DNA of 64,000 nt from Archegozetes longisetosus (Eukaryota; Arthropoda; Arachnida; Sarcoptiformes; Trhypochthoniidae): assembly GCA_018873245.2 (NCBI GenBank), contig JAEMBT020000003.1:4731843-4795842 (forward strand), in the 5' to 3' direction. This document shows, piece after piece, positions 1 to 13,900 of the stretch (its first letter is position 1; the number at the start of each line of letters is the position of its first letter). The notes below the pieces were generated by a model. That model did no database searches and had not been told where the DNA came from. It was given only the letters and a program-made list of their open reading frames with translations. Both the position numbers and the translations under genes were made by a program.

Positions 1-61
1 CATATCTTAAAATTCTAAACCTTTGATACTAGTTTCTCCTTTCAATCTATCTTTTTTCCAG

Positions 62-103
62 CTGCCGTTCAGATGAGTTCAAAGTTTGAACCTCAAACTC
101 CAG
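62..103 (+). other. Possible 42-nt plus-strand internal exon
   Basis: A 42-nt block sits between a good acceptor (pyrimidine tract plus CAG ending at base 61) and a donor (CAG/GTTTGT at 104). Only one frame is open and would encode AVQMSSKFEPQTPG. No neighbouring plus-strand exon could be linked inside the window, so this could equally be chance. It would lie antisense to the presumed last large intron of the ZP gene to its right. Confidence 0.15.
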
Positions 104-1402
104 GTTTGTATGATATCAGATTTTTGTCACATTGTTGTTTCGTCAGTTTAATCAAGTTTTACTTAACTACTGCACTGACAATTCTATAAAATAATTATTG
201 CTCCTCATTTCATCCTTTGATGCGTTTTCAAATTTCAAATATTTCAATTTGAATCATCTTCAATCTTCTACAATATAGAGTCTCACACGTATTATAATTT
301 ACAAATTGTTCGTTCGGCAATAATATGTAAAGTTTAACGATAGCAGAATCTATCAGATACTTATTGTTCCTTTTGTACAGAATATTGGTTCAAAGTATCA
401 GATAGTATTTTATTAATTTAATAAAATATTAAATTGGTTGTTTTTTCATTTGAAAATAGCTTTCATTCAAACTTCTTAGACCACACACGCAATCATCGGT
501 ATGAATATGGATTGATATTAACTTGTGGCTGAAAATGTGCATTAATTCCAGCTTAAATCTTACGCGATAGAAGAATAAATGAATAGTTAACTTCATGTTT
601 ATCTTATTTTAACCTATGTCCTCTCGATCGAAAGCTGAATAATAATTCAGATTTTAGCATTATTATTAGATTTTTAAAAAAATAAAATTAATGAAAATTC
701 TGAAAACTTTCGTCAAATGAGCAACGAGCAGAGATGGGCAAAGAGATAGTATGTTGCTGGAGCGTCTATTTTTCTATAAGATTTTTCTGTGAAATTGCTT
801 TGAAAATATTAATCAGACAAAGATTGCACATAAAAATGCGCGTTCTAATAACGTACAACGGTTGCCCATCTCTGGCATCAGGTTTGTCAGGTGTTGCACT
901 TCATCTTTCTTGAATTCAAGATCATTTATATTAAAAAGGACAACATTTAACATTTGACTCTGCTTTTTAATCTTAATTGGCCAATCACTTATAAAATCAT
1001 TAACATATCTATTGATTTCAAGTTGTGATTGAGAAGTTGTTCTCAAAGTATTTTCTGTTGATTATAATTGAGTCAATGCGATACCGGCCTAATGATTGAT
1101 AGGTTGTGAGTGGTGTCAGATAAGCTTTGCATAAACAACAAAATACATATACAGTTGAAAACTTAATAATCCGCGATAGCAACAAGTGGAGAGCTATTCT
1201 ACGATGCACGTGAATTTGTTGCCAAATTTGATTCTGTTTGATTAGTATATTGAATATTCTACAAGTTTGTTAATATCCTGTATACTATGATCCGATGAAA
1301 AGCATGCCACGACAAGGCATGATTTTAGGTCGCTATCGTGAATTATTAAGCTTTTGAGTGTATAGTTTCGCACTGATCAAAATGAATAAAAGAAATGCTG
1401 AC

Positions 1403-4400
1403 CCGTTGGAATCGATGAGTTGAAGTCTTTGTTGAGCCCCATTGTGTGCCACACAATTTTTCACTAGTATATCAAAACCAGCTAAAAGCAAAGAGAGATA
1501 ATTGAGATAAGTTAGGGAATAATGATATGCTTAGTATTATTAAGTAGTAATAAGTACTTTTTTCGCTTTTCATATGAATGAGAAGTGTTAGCGGATCGCC
1601 GACTGTAACTGGTCCTGATGTTCGAGTCCCTGATATTCCAAACCCTCGTCTTATTTCCATTTGGCATTGAGGCGGATTTATAGTGAATACTACGGGGCTT
1701 CCAGTATTTACTCTATAGTTAATTTATTTGATCTCATTAGTATTACATTCGTTGTCATATTATCTATTATTATCACTACGGAAGTTACGCATATCTTAAC
1801 TTCTTTGCAAGCATTCTCAACTTAACACTTCAAGTGCGTCAAACACTTCACTCTAAATCCTTTTGCTCTATTATTAATGATAGTTATTAATGATAAAAAT
1901 TAGCGAACTTGATTATTTAACAAGCTTTCGTATTGGGGACGGTAATTCGTTTAGTAAATCAGTTGAGTATGTTTTTCCAAAAAACAAGTATTTGGCTCAC
2001 TTTGATTTTGACATAGAAACACGTCGTAATGCAAATTACGACGAACTAATTATGGGTAGAATTGTTTAATCAAGTTTGAAGGTATATTTCAAGTTAGACT
2101 TAGAACTAAACACTGGCACTGCACCCAAAAAAAGTACTCAACTCTAATTTAATCTGTATTCCTAAACTTTGGTTCTTTGTCTAGCAGTTATATGTAACTT
2201 AATTTGTTTGTTCAATTGAAACTTGACTTTCACTGGCTTATCTGCAGTTGAGAATAATTGAAATGAGAAATTATTTGGATGTAATGGATGGATTTGAATT
2301 ATAGTGAAAGAGAGATTAGCTAATGTTTATAAAAACAAGTATGCTAACAAAAGGCAATCATGCGATACGAGTAATGATTTTGAATTTCGATTTTCATTAT
2401 AGACTTTCTCTCTCCTATTTAATTGAAGCTAATTTTTAAAATTTTAACCAAAAATTTCATTTCCTAGACTTTCATTTTGAAGGCTCTGATAATTTTAAGA
2501 CTTCCCCTATTCTATTATCATTAAATTAAAAAAGTGTTTGCTTCGATTACTTTGTAATTGAGTTTTACTCGATTTATAACTCAATTGTAAGATTGGTGAA
2601 TGTCGTCAACACTTTTCAACATTATTCAAGATTTTTTTGCGCACAATTTGTATAGTCGTATAGTTGGGTTCATTTGATATACTCTCATCGTAATTACGTT
2701 ACCGATTGAAATTAGTGGTGATCATAGACTGGATCGGACAGACTCATAGTCAAGTGAATGACCTGAGGCTCGGTCATAATTCAATACGGACTTTAATCTC
2801 GATTTTTTGTGTTAAATCTAATTATTGTTATTTTTTGCATCCAGTTTTAAAATGAATTTCATATGAAATCTGATTTTGATTAGAAGGCAAATACTTACTC
2901 AACGTTAACAATAGGGAAAGTAACGGTTTTCCAGAAATCGCTCCCGTATTCACACGTTACTCGAAAGTGTTCATCGAATTCCTCTTCGATTAGAGAGTTA
3001 TACTGAATTGATAGAGTATTCCACATGAGTTGATCGCGTCTCTGATATTTAAAATGAAAACATGTCAATTGAATATGGACTGAATGTAGACTAAATATGG
3101 GTTGAATGTAAAGTGAATTTGAATTGAATTTGAAAAATGGATATATCCGTACTCTGGCTTCTCCAGGCAAAGTAGGATGATACATCTCTTGTCTTCCTAA
3201 AGTGCCGCATTGATTGAGACGAATAAAGAATTCGTAGTGATTTCTTCCGGAGCCATTAACGTAAATGCAATTAAGATCGTGAACGTATCCTGAACTATAG
3301 ACTAATCCGGTAAATGTTCCATTGAAATGGATCGTTACTTTCATGTACTCATCAGAGCATTCAGCAGTAATATCTATAGAAAATTTGTGGTCACCAAAAT
3401 TTTATTATATCGGATTACAATAAAAGTTTATCACTATAATTATATAATAAGCAGATTTTTTAAACTGTCTACGGAAGAGCTATTTTCGCATTGTCTACTT
3501 GTGTTGTGCTCGAGTGTTTGCGGAATCTTCAACAAAGTTTGGTTTTAATCACGAAAACTCTAATTTTCAATACTTTAAATCATAAACATGTGTATATATG
3601 TTTGAGAAAAGTACTCTTGAACTTTCGGAAATTGATTTAACTAATGGGAGTGTTTTGTTGTATAATTTCATTCCTTATTTATTAACTATTTATTAAATAA
3701 GGTCAGGTTGAAGCGAAATAAAAATTGTTTACTAACAAGTTAGATACGATTCGTTTTAGCATATGGATCATCAATTGAACTTAAGGCAGTTTCAAAAACT
3801 AAGCAATATAATATAAAATATATAAGTATATACTCATTTTGTAAGGTTAGATTCAGAAAATTTTGAAGTTATATGCGATATGCTGTTCGTGTATACAGAT
3901 TTGTCACCCAACTTAAGTAGAGTACTAGTCAAAAGGGAGACTTACGTTCGACTCTTGTAATATTCATAGTAGGTCTCCTAACAGAACTGGATTGTGGTGG
4001 CCCGTAATGATTGCTCATGACAACACTACCCCCAAAGCCTACGGGCTGAGTACTACTACCACCGAATCCAGTAAAGTGTGCCGGCATTCCTGGATTAAAG
4101 ACTGGATTGTTCACCAAAGGATTGCGAAATCCACTCGGAATTCCTTGCAACGTAGGCATTCGTGGTGGATAGGATTGGGGCCGACGAAAGTCAACCCATC
4201 GGAGTCTGTTCTCACTTCCAGATGCTACCAACGTGTCGGCTATGACTGGAGCCGCAGTAGTTGTTGCACTTGCACTCAAATTATTTTCTGTTGTATAGGC
4301 CGTAGACAGTGACGTATTATAGACAGAATCTTCTACTATGTTGGATGATACTGTGGTTTCTGATTGTATCAATGATTCCGGTGTACTCATTGATAAGGAT

Positions 4401-4623
4401 TGTTCACTATCATTATGTCCCCCACTATATGTTAAAAGACTACTGACTGATTCGGTAGAATGTGCTAAAGTAAACATCTAGTAAGAAAATTGTTATCAGT
4501 TCAATCAATTCTTATAGCCACATCTGCTTATCTTTTCTTACAAAAAATAGTAGGGCAACAGTTCCAAGAAGGCACTGGTCATGATTGCAATGTGAAAGCA
4601 TTATGAATAGCATCGATAGCTGT
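1403..4623 (-). CDS. Zona pellucida (ZP) domain cuticle-type protein, 3' part outside window
   Basis: Coding exons are 4601-4542, 4477-3946, 3373-3153, 3041-2899, 1712-1558 and 1481-1403; all splice sites are GT-AG and phases agree. An acceptor at 4624-4625 opens the first coding exon, so an untranslated exon lies upstream. The start is the ATG at 4601, because it gives a signal peptide (hydrophobic core LLGTVALLFFMFTLA) that continues in frame across the first intron. A Ser/Thr-rich stalk of about 150 residues and a Pro/Gly-rich stretch follow, then the ZP-N half (ITAECSDEYMKVTIHFNGTF) and the start of ZP-C (VFTINPPQCQMEIRRGFG, GPVTVGDPLTLLIHM, GFDILVKNCVAHNG). About 397 residues are visible. 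The last exon ends in phase 2 just before an expected ZP cysteine; the exon with the remaining ZP-C and the membrane anchor was not found and should lie left of base 1. ZP proteins polymerise in the apical extracellular matrix. The subfamily is not resolved. Confidence 0.85.
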
Positions 4624-7600
4624 CTGAAAATAAATTCAACGAATTAGATAAAGAAAATGAGTAGGTTGTGGTAAATTGGTGAGAGAAGTAGAGAAAGTGG
4701 TTAGTGAGTGAAAAAAAGTAGATGAATAAACTATAAAATGAGTTATGCTAATAGCGTGATGCTGTCAGTTATGCGCCGATTATCAATATATTGACTTTTA
4801 ATCTGCTAATGTTCAAAAGTGCATATCTCAACAATTCAGACATATAATTATTATGTATTGAAATGGGTGTATGACTCAGCAGAGCATTGTTCACGTAAAC
4901 TTCTTGACCCGACTCGCAGGCAATACTATTATCATCCCAAACTGTTTTCTTCTCATCGCTTATAATCTTTACTTACGGCTAGTTTTAAAAACCATTCTAT
5001 CAGATCACACAATCGTTTGATTTGAAAATCAATTATTCCTAATAAGTGGAAAGCAATAAATTTGAGAAAAGTTGAAAATCAATTTGAAAATTAGAATTTT
5101 TATTGGTTTGTTGAGCTCAGCTTTGATGGGATTAGAGGTAGAGAAGAGCTGAAGAGCTGCCAAATGAAAATTTGATGGATTCGCCCACCAAACGATAAGC
5201 AATGCTTATGATTGAGATGCCTCTGAATAATTTCTAAAAATTACATCTTTTGTTGTTACATAAATTACTGCTATAACAATATAAAAATTTGATCAGACTA
5301 TCCTAAACCTTATTCAGTTTTTTTAACTTTATGCCTTCAATTAATCTCAACTCTACTGCTCTTTAACGAAACAATGGCTTATAATCTTATAAAGTCTGAT
5401 ATGTGACCTTCAAATGCTTACTTCGCATCACGACTTTGCGGTCATGTCATAAAATTGTTAATTTGACTCTCAAATACAAAAATTGGTTTCGAAATGTATA
5501 CTCAAAAATGATTTTATACCTACATTTAATCAAAATGTCTCATTTTGACAAGATTTGGATAGAAAACCAAATAAAATGTCTCCTCAGCTTCGGTACAGTA
5601 GCAAAAATAAAAACTAATTTGGTTAGTTGACTGAAGATTTTCGCGTAAAAATTGAAAGCTTTTTACAATTGTTTAGGCTTTTGAGAAACGATTGGTCTAT
5701 AGCTTAATAAGACTAGCATTGAATAGCTACCGAAATGGAAATGAAACTCTTACTTTTTATTTGACTGATTCCAACTTTTAATTGGATTTTATGATTTTCT
5801 CTTATGAAAAATAGCATAAAAGTTAACATTTTCAACTTGATTGGCTTTCTTTCTCTGAGAAAATAAGTTTTTGGCTATCGATCAAATCTGACCCACACAT
5901 CGCATAAACATTGGTGCAAGAACGACAATACAAGCATTTTATTGTCTACATTTTACAATAAATTGCTAAGTTTACAATCTAAGATCTAACCAACAAAGAA
6001 AATCCTTATGGCAAGCTAATGGTGTCTTAAAACGAATAATCAAAGTATTAAGTTATTTGAAGTGGAAGTTGTTGATAGAATCGCAAGTAATAAAAGAAGT
6101 AGAGATAACAATTAGGAATTTGGAAAATTGTATTATTTCATTTGGCATTTACAAAATATGATTGAACTATGGATACAATATAGTTGTTTCCTTTCAGCAA
6201 TTATAGGTAACCTTGTTCAATTAGCTTATATGTGATTTGCCTTTTGATTCAGGATAGATTTTTTACATTCTTGAAAAAACGTTTCCCACTTTCCGCTATC
6301 CGTAACGATCAATGACAACATTAAAGTAACAGTTCAAAGGACAGAATGTAATCATGGCGACTATTTAATTGAATTCTAAGAGGCAGTTCTTTTCCATTCA
6401 AATCTTTATTGTATGAGCTCAATAACTACTAACGTTGGCTATATCTTTTTATTCAATAACTCAATAATTAAATATGAGATCAAGTTCATCAGGTTAAGAT
6501 GAAAACTTTCACAATATAGTATTTAATAGTAGTAGTCAATATAGACTAACAAATCAATTAAATCTATTGACAATTCAACTAAATTATGGTTAGAGCTATA
6601 ACGTTATACTTTCTGATACTGAATTCAAACTGAGATTTAATTTATTCATATAACTTATTTTAGACTTAAGTTGTATATAAAAATCTAATCTAAACTCGAC
6701 ATTTCAACTTTTAATTAAAGTGAAGCGCAAAGTTGCGGAAAGTTCACAAAAAGGTGTTAATTATAGCTGGATGAATTGAGAAACTTGTTTTATTGGGACT
6801 AAAAAAGAATTGTATAAATCTAGAGGAAGATTTGAGTGTTTTGCGCTGGTCCGTGTTTTGAAGCGTGAGGTTAACAGCCAAAAGTTTGTCTATTATTGCT
6901 ACCATAATCTAATATGACTCTCATATTCATTTGAAGCACTTCTCCTTTCTAATTGAAATCAAATATATGAATGAGATGCGCTGCTTCAACAAAAACAATA
7001 GTGAACACCGTATTCAATTTATTCTAATCCATGCCACTAACACTGAGGCATCTTTTCAATGTTTAACTTGATGAAATACACTCACTTTGAAAGCTACTGA
7101 AATGCGAAATTAAAAAGTTTACTTAAAACGTTTGTAAATGCTTTTTGCGTTAACTGAATTTTGTTTTTTAATTAAAAAAAATAATTGAATGTAAGACATT
7201 GAAAACAAGAAACTGTTGGCTTCTCGCTCACAATTGCTCTGATTATACGCGCAATTCTTATTGATTGCAATAAAAATGAAATCAAAATTTAATGCATTTA
7301 GGATGATCTAATTAGTCAATTCGAAGAAACGTTTCGATTAATATTTTGTTTGAAAAGAATAAGTGGCAAATAATTGCAAGCTCTAGCGTCAAATTTGATG
7401 GAGGTCTTCACGGGATCTTGATGGAGGTCTTATTTTATTGAGAATCGACAATAACTGAGATGTCAAAATCAAAGCAATTTTAACCTCAACTTATGAAAGT
7501 GAAATTGCTTTACTATTTATAGATTTGTTGTTGAAAAACTAGAAAAATTGCACTCAATTTTCCAAAATATTAACTTTTTGTTTCTCGTATTGTTGGGAAA

Positions 7601-7952
7601 ATCTAATTTTCTGAGCCTTTCTCGTGCGATTATTTTTTTTTAAAAGCAAACTCACTTTACTTTTATTCGAGTAAATCTTTGAGAAAATTTATCATAAGTG
7701 ACGAACAATAAAAAAAATTCAAGTTTACAGTGTTTTTAAAATTAAGAAACTAACAGAAAAAGCTGCAAATTGCAGTCCATCAAACTTTAAATCTCAATAT
7801 TCTATTATAAAATTGAATACTTTTAAGGGAAGATTATAGGTTCTCAATTATTCGATAATAAATTTTTATTTACCGAAGTGGCCAATGGCCTTCCTTGGTT
7901 ATGAAAATAGTCTAATTCGAACTATTCATACTGATTCTAGCGATACCAATTG

Positions 7953-8040
7953 TTGGCCCGCGGGACCAGTAGATCTTGGGACATAGAGTGGTGGACAGAC
8001 AGACACAGGCAAATAGTGACTTTATTATATAGATTAGATA
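7953..8040 (+). mobile_element. Degenerate transposable-element tail
   Basis: An atypically GC-richer stretch with a GACAGACAGACA tract followed by AGTGACTTTATTATATAGAT resembles the 3' tails of many arthropod non-LTR or unclassified elements. No coding part or target duplication is visible, so this is a resemblance only. Confidence 0.3.
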
Positions 8041-8610
8041 ATTGGCCGCGCTTTTTTCGTTCAGCTCAATAAATTATTGGCTTAAAATAGAGTCATGGCT
8101 TGTATGCAAACGATTAAACAAAATTTTGCATCAACACTTATGTTAGGATAGTCATTGTCCGCAAGAAATGTGATAGATACTTATTAACGTAAGATTCCTG
8201 TAGCCCAACAAACTACTAGAATTAATCTAATATTTCATTTGAATAAACTCTTGGAAATAGTTGTGAAGCTAATTATTGACTCGAGTGGAAATATGAAGCA
8301 TGATGTAACGAGTAAAAATCACTTTAGAATGAGAGATAAAGATTTGCTTAGTTTGAAAGATTAATGAAAATGAACTTACCAAATATGACGACCAAATCAC
8401 AGAATTGAAGTTAAGTAGAATACTTGAGAAATTACTGAAGATTAAACTAAAATTTGAAAATTTACAAAGTGAGCAATTATTGAATAGATTTACTTCACAT
8501 CTAAATACAGGATCATTTAATTAAAAGAGAACAATAATAGTAAATCAAAGAACATTTGAAGTGAAATAATAGTAATTTTTATTCAATTCAGATGAAAATA
8601 TTTGATAAAC

Positions 8611-9205
8611 TCATAAAAACGACAGCATTATTAAAGTATAAAATAATCTAAACTGTATCACAATTCGATTGATGATGAGCTGTGGAGTTGGTTCAGGAGA
8701 AATGACAAGTTTCACCATCGGAAAGATGATGTAAAAGCAAAACCAAATCATGTGAATAACAATGGCTTTAAGAGATTGGTCGAAAGTTGAAGATGAGGCA
8801 GTATTAAATGTGTTGAAGCGTGCAGTACGCAATCCTCTGGTAAAACTTATCAGCAAAGCCAGTAGTGAAAGTTGACGTGAGAAAGTGTGTTTCTGAAGGA
8901 GGTCACAGATTGGTGACCACGTGCAAACTGTATTCAAACAAGTTACAGTGGTACCTCGATATAGTCAACCTCTGCGCATCCCCGTTCACATTGACTGTAG
9001 CTACGTTTCGTTATAAACAGCTAAGTATCAGTTGAATAGTATGTGTTGGGACCAGGTAAGTGCCTCCACCAAATCGGGGACTCATTATTAGAGATTCACT
9101 GTAAAGAGATTGACTACATCGAGATATTACTGCAACAAAAGCAGAAAAATTCATGGAATTTTCAAGTGATCGCACGCCTATCAAAGTGAATGGGCAACCC
9201 ATCAT
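8611..9205 (-). other. Open region with membrane-like segment, unassigned
   Basis: Two minus-strand open stretches (9205-9011 and 8937-8611) stand out from the AT-rich surroundings by slightly higher GC. The second encodes a hydrophobic segment (IVIHMIWFCFYIIFPMVKLV) flanked by polar residues, as in a multi-pass receptor or channel. I could not link the two by consistent splice phases, and no family signature is visible. It may be a chemoreceptor-like exon, a decayed gene or chance. Confidence 0.15.
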
Positions 9206-10999
9206 TTCATTTCTGGCATTGATTTGGTTTAGGCTTCTTAGGTATCCTTAATATTTTCAAGTTGGAGATACTCTTAAATTGGTGAGAATTTAGGCAAAGA
9301 AAAAATGGTTTAAGAAGTGCTTTACTAAACCCATATACTGTATAAAAATGCATGAATGAGTTGGGTGTGCAATATATTAAGTTGACTTGTTTTTAGTTCT
9401 CACTGACACTCACTTAGCTCAACTTTCATCTACTGTACTTTGAGGCTAATAAACTTGACATTTTAAGGCAAATGTCAAGCACACCGTAGGAGAGGTCATA
9501 GTATCCTAACATATATACACTATATATTTTACAGACATAATTTGGGGGTTCATCACACCAAATATCGGTTACTGACATACCACTCACTCATAGATCTTAT
9601 TTTGATGTTATTCTAATCCATTCTAAGTCATTAAAACTTCATTAGACTTCCGTAATATCTAGTTCTTTCACTCACTCATACAGTCTTTGAACACTTGCTC
9701 GTGAGCTTTATACCAAATTTGATTCTCAAGTAAATAAGATATTAAAGTTAGCGATTGAGCATTTTGATGAATCACAAGTTTATGATCGCTTTTCTTAAAA
9801 GCTCTGTCAATGTGTGGCTCAGTAACAATTTGATTGAAAGTGATTTAATATGAATTCCATAGTAATAACATACTACGAAAAGCGCTAAAATCATCAAACA
9901 CCAACACTCTCGTGTGCATTAAGATAAGCAACTAATGTTGTCTCTCATTGGCTAAATTGCACTAAACAGTTGTATTATAGAACACTAGAAATATTTACCA
10001 AATATTAATTGAAAAGTTGTAATTTGGAACCATGTTCAAAGCTATCGATAATTGCTATCGATTTTTGAGAAGTGTTCAGTTAAGGTTTTCTAATAGTTAT
10101 TGAGAAATACACAATATAATGATCAGTTTTGCCACTTAGCATCATGCTTAAATTGATTGTTGAGCTTCCTTTATATATATTTTGATCAATAACTTAGTCT
10201 ATGAAAGTTGGATCTTTTGAAAAAGTTTCTAAATCCAATTCATGTGAAAATGATTAAGAAAAAGTTCAGTTTATATAATCAAATTGATTTGAGAGTAATA
10301 GATTTCATAATTGATTGCTTTATGCCGCGGAATAATATATATTTGAAAATTACATCATTTCTTACAATATTGACTCTGCTTTTCATTTCATACTCTTCTG
10401 CAACCAATATTTTGGTTAATATTTGATAGTGCATTATAACATAATGATACAGGTATTGTAATGCAATGAACTATTATTGTTGTGATGCAATGAACTCATT
10501 GTTGCGCTCCGATATTAAGTTCAACTATCCTGCTACTGTATTCTAGTACACTTACCACAACCAATTTATTTCTAATTGAACGTGCTTTTCTCTAAATTTA
10601 CAAATTCACCTTAATTTCTTAATGATTTATTTGATGTATTATCCTTTTATTAGTTTTATTTTCCTATGTTGTATCGAAGATCGAGTCTTGTTTCATCAGA
10701 TACTCATCAATCCCTTATTATCTTATTGATAACTGAAAATTTGATGATTTCAACAGACATTTCAACAGTTATGTATTTCAGAATAAGTTTATTTGATCGC
10801 ATTAAAATATGCACTGCCTTCGTTTATCGTATACTTATCAACAAACTTATTTAGATGTTAAATTAATGAAATAAATATATAATGCAATTATTATAAAAGG
10901 TTTAAGTAAAAAGTATTGAGAACTCAAAATCAAACGGAAACCCAATGATTATCCCGTCAACTACTAAAAACATCTTATACTGCGTTAAGTGGCTTCTGA

Positions 11000-13900
11000 T
11001 CAGTTATGTGTTAGATCAACCATTCGTCCGTACGAAAAGCTTTGAATGTTCGTACTTTGCGGACAGTGAGAGAAAGGTTGATGCGGATCATCGAATTGTT
11101 TGTTAGCCGAAAGCTTATAGTTTAGTTGTTGTACTTTCATTCCACAATAACACGCAAGTGTTAGAGTGCCTAAAAGTGCAATTGTCAACAATAGTCCAAC
11201 TGTTAGAATAACTTGTGAACTCAAACACGAGACCAATTCATTCGTAAATATTTTCTCTATTGCTGTAAAATAGTTTTTAAACAATCACTTAATCACGTTT
11301 GTGCGCTACTTCATTGTCTTACAACTTATATTTTGGATGTTAGTATGATCTTCAGTCTTAATAGAGTCGCCGTTTTTCACTGCCAACGAATTGGAAATAC
11401 CAATTTCTGACAGAACCAAATCGTATGAATTTGAATCATTGTTGTTGGTTGGAGTGAGCTTTTTCTTTATAATTATAGAGGGATTGTCAGGTTGACTATC
11501 TGAAAGCCTCTTTATTCGATGAAGTTGTGGATTCGAAACTGTAATGTTGTCACATTGAATCTATATAGCATTTCAAAATATAATACTAGTATTTCAAACG
11601 TAAACTCCACATTGTCGACACATAAAGTCGACTAAACCTATCATTTATTCTTCTTTTAGTTCTAAATCAAAAGTCCTCTGTGTTAGCTTTTAGAAGATTT
11701 AGAGCTCTCTGACCTAAAGCACTACTTATGTTATGAGAATTTTTAAGTATTTTCCCAATAAAAGTTAAAGTCAAGTATAAAAACTTTTGATCAAATGGCC
11801 TTTCGGTCTTAAATTTTGAATATATCTTTAGGTCAGTGCTACAGAGTCTGTCTGTAATGTAGTTTCTATAAGAAAAAGTATTTTATAGCACTGACCCGAC
11901 GATTGGCTATTATCAAATTGTAATTAAGACTTATAGTTACCTGAGGGCAGGTTGTATTGCAAATAATGAGAGTGCATTGAATATTCAAATTGGTTCTGTC
12001 GGGAAATTTGAATGCGGGAAATGTGGTGTAGAAGACTTTAGATTCAGACGCAGAATTGTACATCATATTGAAGTTTGGCAGAATATTCGGATCGACCGCA
12101 CACCTGAAAGAGTTAGACTCGCATAATTTGATTATCTTACATCAAATCGTATTTGTTTCGCAATAATAATTACATTTCAAACTTTTAATATCAAACTAAA
12201 TGATCTCAATCTGATATCTTTTGTAAACTCATGAGAAAATTGAAGATCGATGACAAACAATAATTATTACTGGTTTGGGAATCGGTTGAGCTAAAGCTGT
12301 GGAACCTATCCATCATCATTACGATAACACTTAACTTAAGATTTAGTTTAAAATGAATTCTCACTTATAAATAATAAAATTGATCCTTTGATTACTTCAA
12401 AAGATTTACTGCCTCTAAGACTTACTGCACTACAATCTGAGACATAGCATATTTTAATATTTAAATCCGGTTATAATCACGAAACCAACTCAAAATTATT
12501 CAGAACTTCAAATGCTTCAACTCTTTTCTTATTAAAATCTGAAGGCGTCAAATCTTTTGACTCTCTCTCTCTCTCTCTTTCCCTGAATATTCTCGAATAG
12601 GTTAATGATTTCAGATTTCAATTGAAAACTGACTCACTCTCTAGTCTTCTAAATGATGATTTGAAAAATTCGATACAAAAATTTGCTTAGCCTAAAAACC
12701 TTCAAATTGACATAATTGTGATCAGTCAAAATATTGCACGTGATGACAGCTTTTATGTTGGAAAGAATTGCTGAAGAAATAACACAGATCACTCTCAATT
12801 TAGAGGTAGAGATAAATCAAATAGTTTGAAGGCTAATTCTAACAGTTGTTCAATTATAGGTTTGCCTTAATCTTGCGCATCAATTTGCATTATTATGTAT
12901 GCTATCGATCATTCAGTCAGATTTTATTGGATAAGCTTTTATTCTGATGACCGAGTATACTATATAAAGTTTCATTCTTTCATCCCATATCTGTATAATA
13001 TTATATTCATTGAAAGCTTGATTATTATTCAATGCAATTTTGAGTGAGCACTGCTTTAAGTTATGCTATTAGTTAGAGTTCCCATAGCATAACAATACTG
13101 TTTGTAGAACAGAGTTTCAGTCTGTCAGCTCATTAACAAATCTTAGTTAAACTTTGATTTTTCAAAATTAGAAACACTGATTAGCAACTGATTAATTTTC
13201 AGACTTAGATGCTGATGATTTAAGTAATTGGTTAATGAAAATTGATTTTAGAGTAACTTTTAAGTTAAATGGTAGCTAACTAAGAATAGATTACCCGTCA
13301 CTATTAGTTAATTCTTGTTTCAAAGTATGCGATCCGTCGTGTGCATAACATCGTGAGAGCATTGAGTCAATGCCAGCTATTCGGGCGAAAAATGTGTTAG
13401 AAAAGATCATATTCCATATGATAATAAATGTGTACCAATTTCCTTAATTTTAATCATAATGGTTACGTCCTGCCCTAAGTCAACAAAACCATCAATAGGC
13501 TTGAGAAAAGGCATTCTTCCTTTCATAACATCCATACGGCATTCGAGTGAATCAGAGATGTCAGAGAGCGTAAAATTATGGCTTCGCATTTGATGAACTT
13601 GAATATGAGAGCTTCCAAATAAACTCTTTCCATTGAACTTTGATGAATGCTGATTGCCTGCATTTCCCACAACACCAGTTAATAGCAATTCTTGTGGCGC
13701 GCATTTCACTTCTATTTTCTCATCAGTTGCCTGTTCGATATTACGGTCATTTTGCACATACAAAACCAGTTCGTACTCATCCTTCTTCCACTTTGAAACA
13801 AATTTACAAATTCTTAGCTTATTTCAATTATACCATATTCAATACTATCATAGCATAGTTGAGAGTCTGCTAATTAATCTGATTTATTAGCTGTATTGAA

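Larger units (their letters stand above)
4624..10999. other. Long interval without a confident gene
   Basis: About 6.4 kb between the two ZP genes, uniformly AT-rich. It should contain the untranslated first exon and promoter of the left ZP gene, which I could not pin down. A mobile-element-like tail lies near 7.95-8.04 kb and a minus-strand open region at 8.6-9.2 kb; both are listed separately. The remaining open frames are short and show no recognisable protein or convincing splice context. Confidence 0.5.

Noticed and set aside
3992-4312. Plus-strand open frame of 106 codons
   Set aside because: Antisense shadow of the Ser/Thr-rich exon of the left ZP gene.
10208-10854. Plus-strand open frames with hydrophobic stretches
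   Set aside because: Low-complexity AT-driven hydrophobicity and no consistent splice partners.
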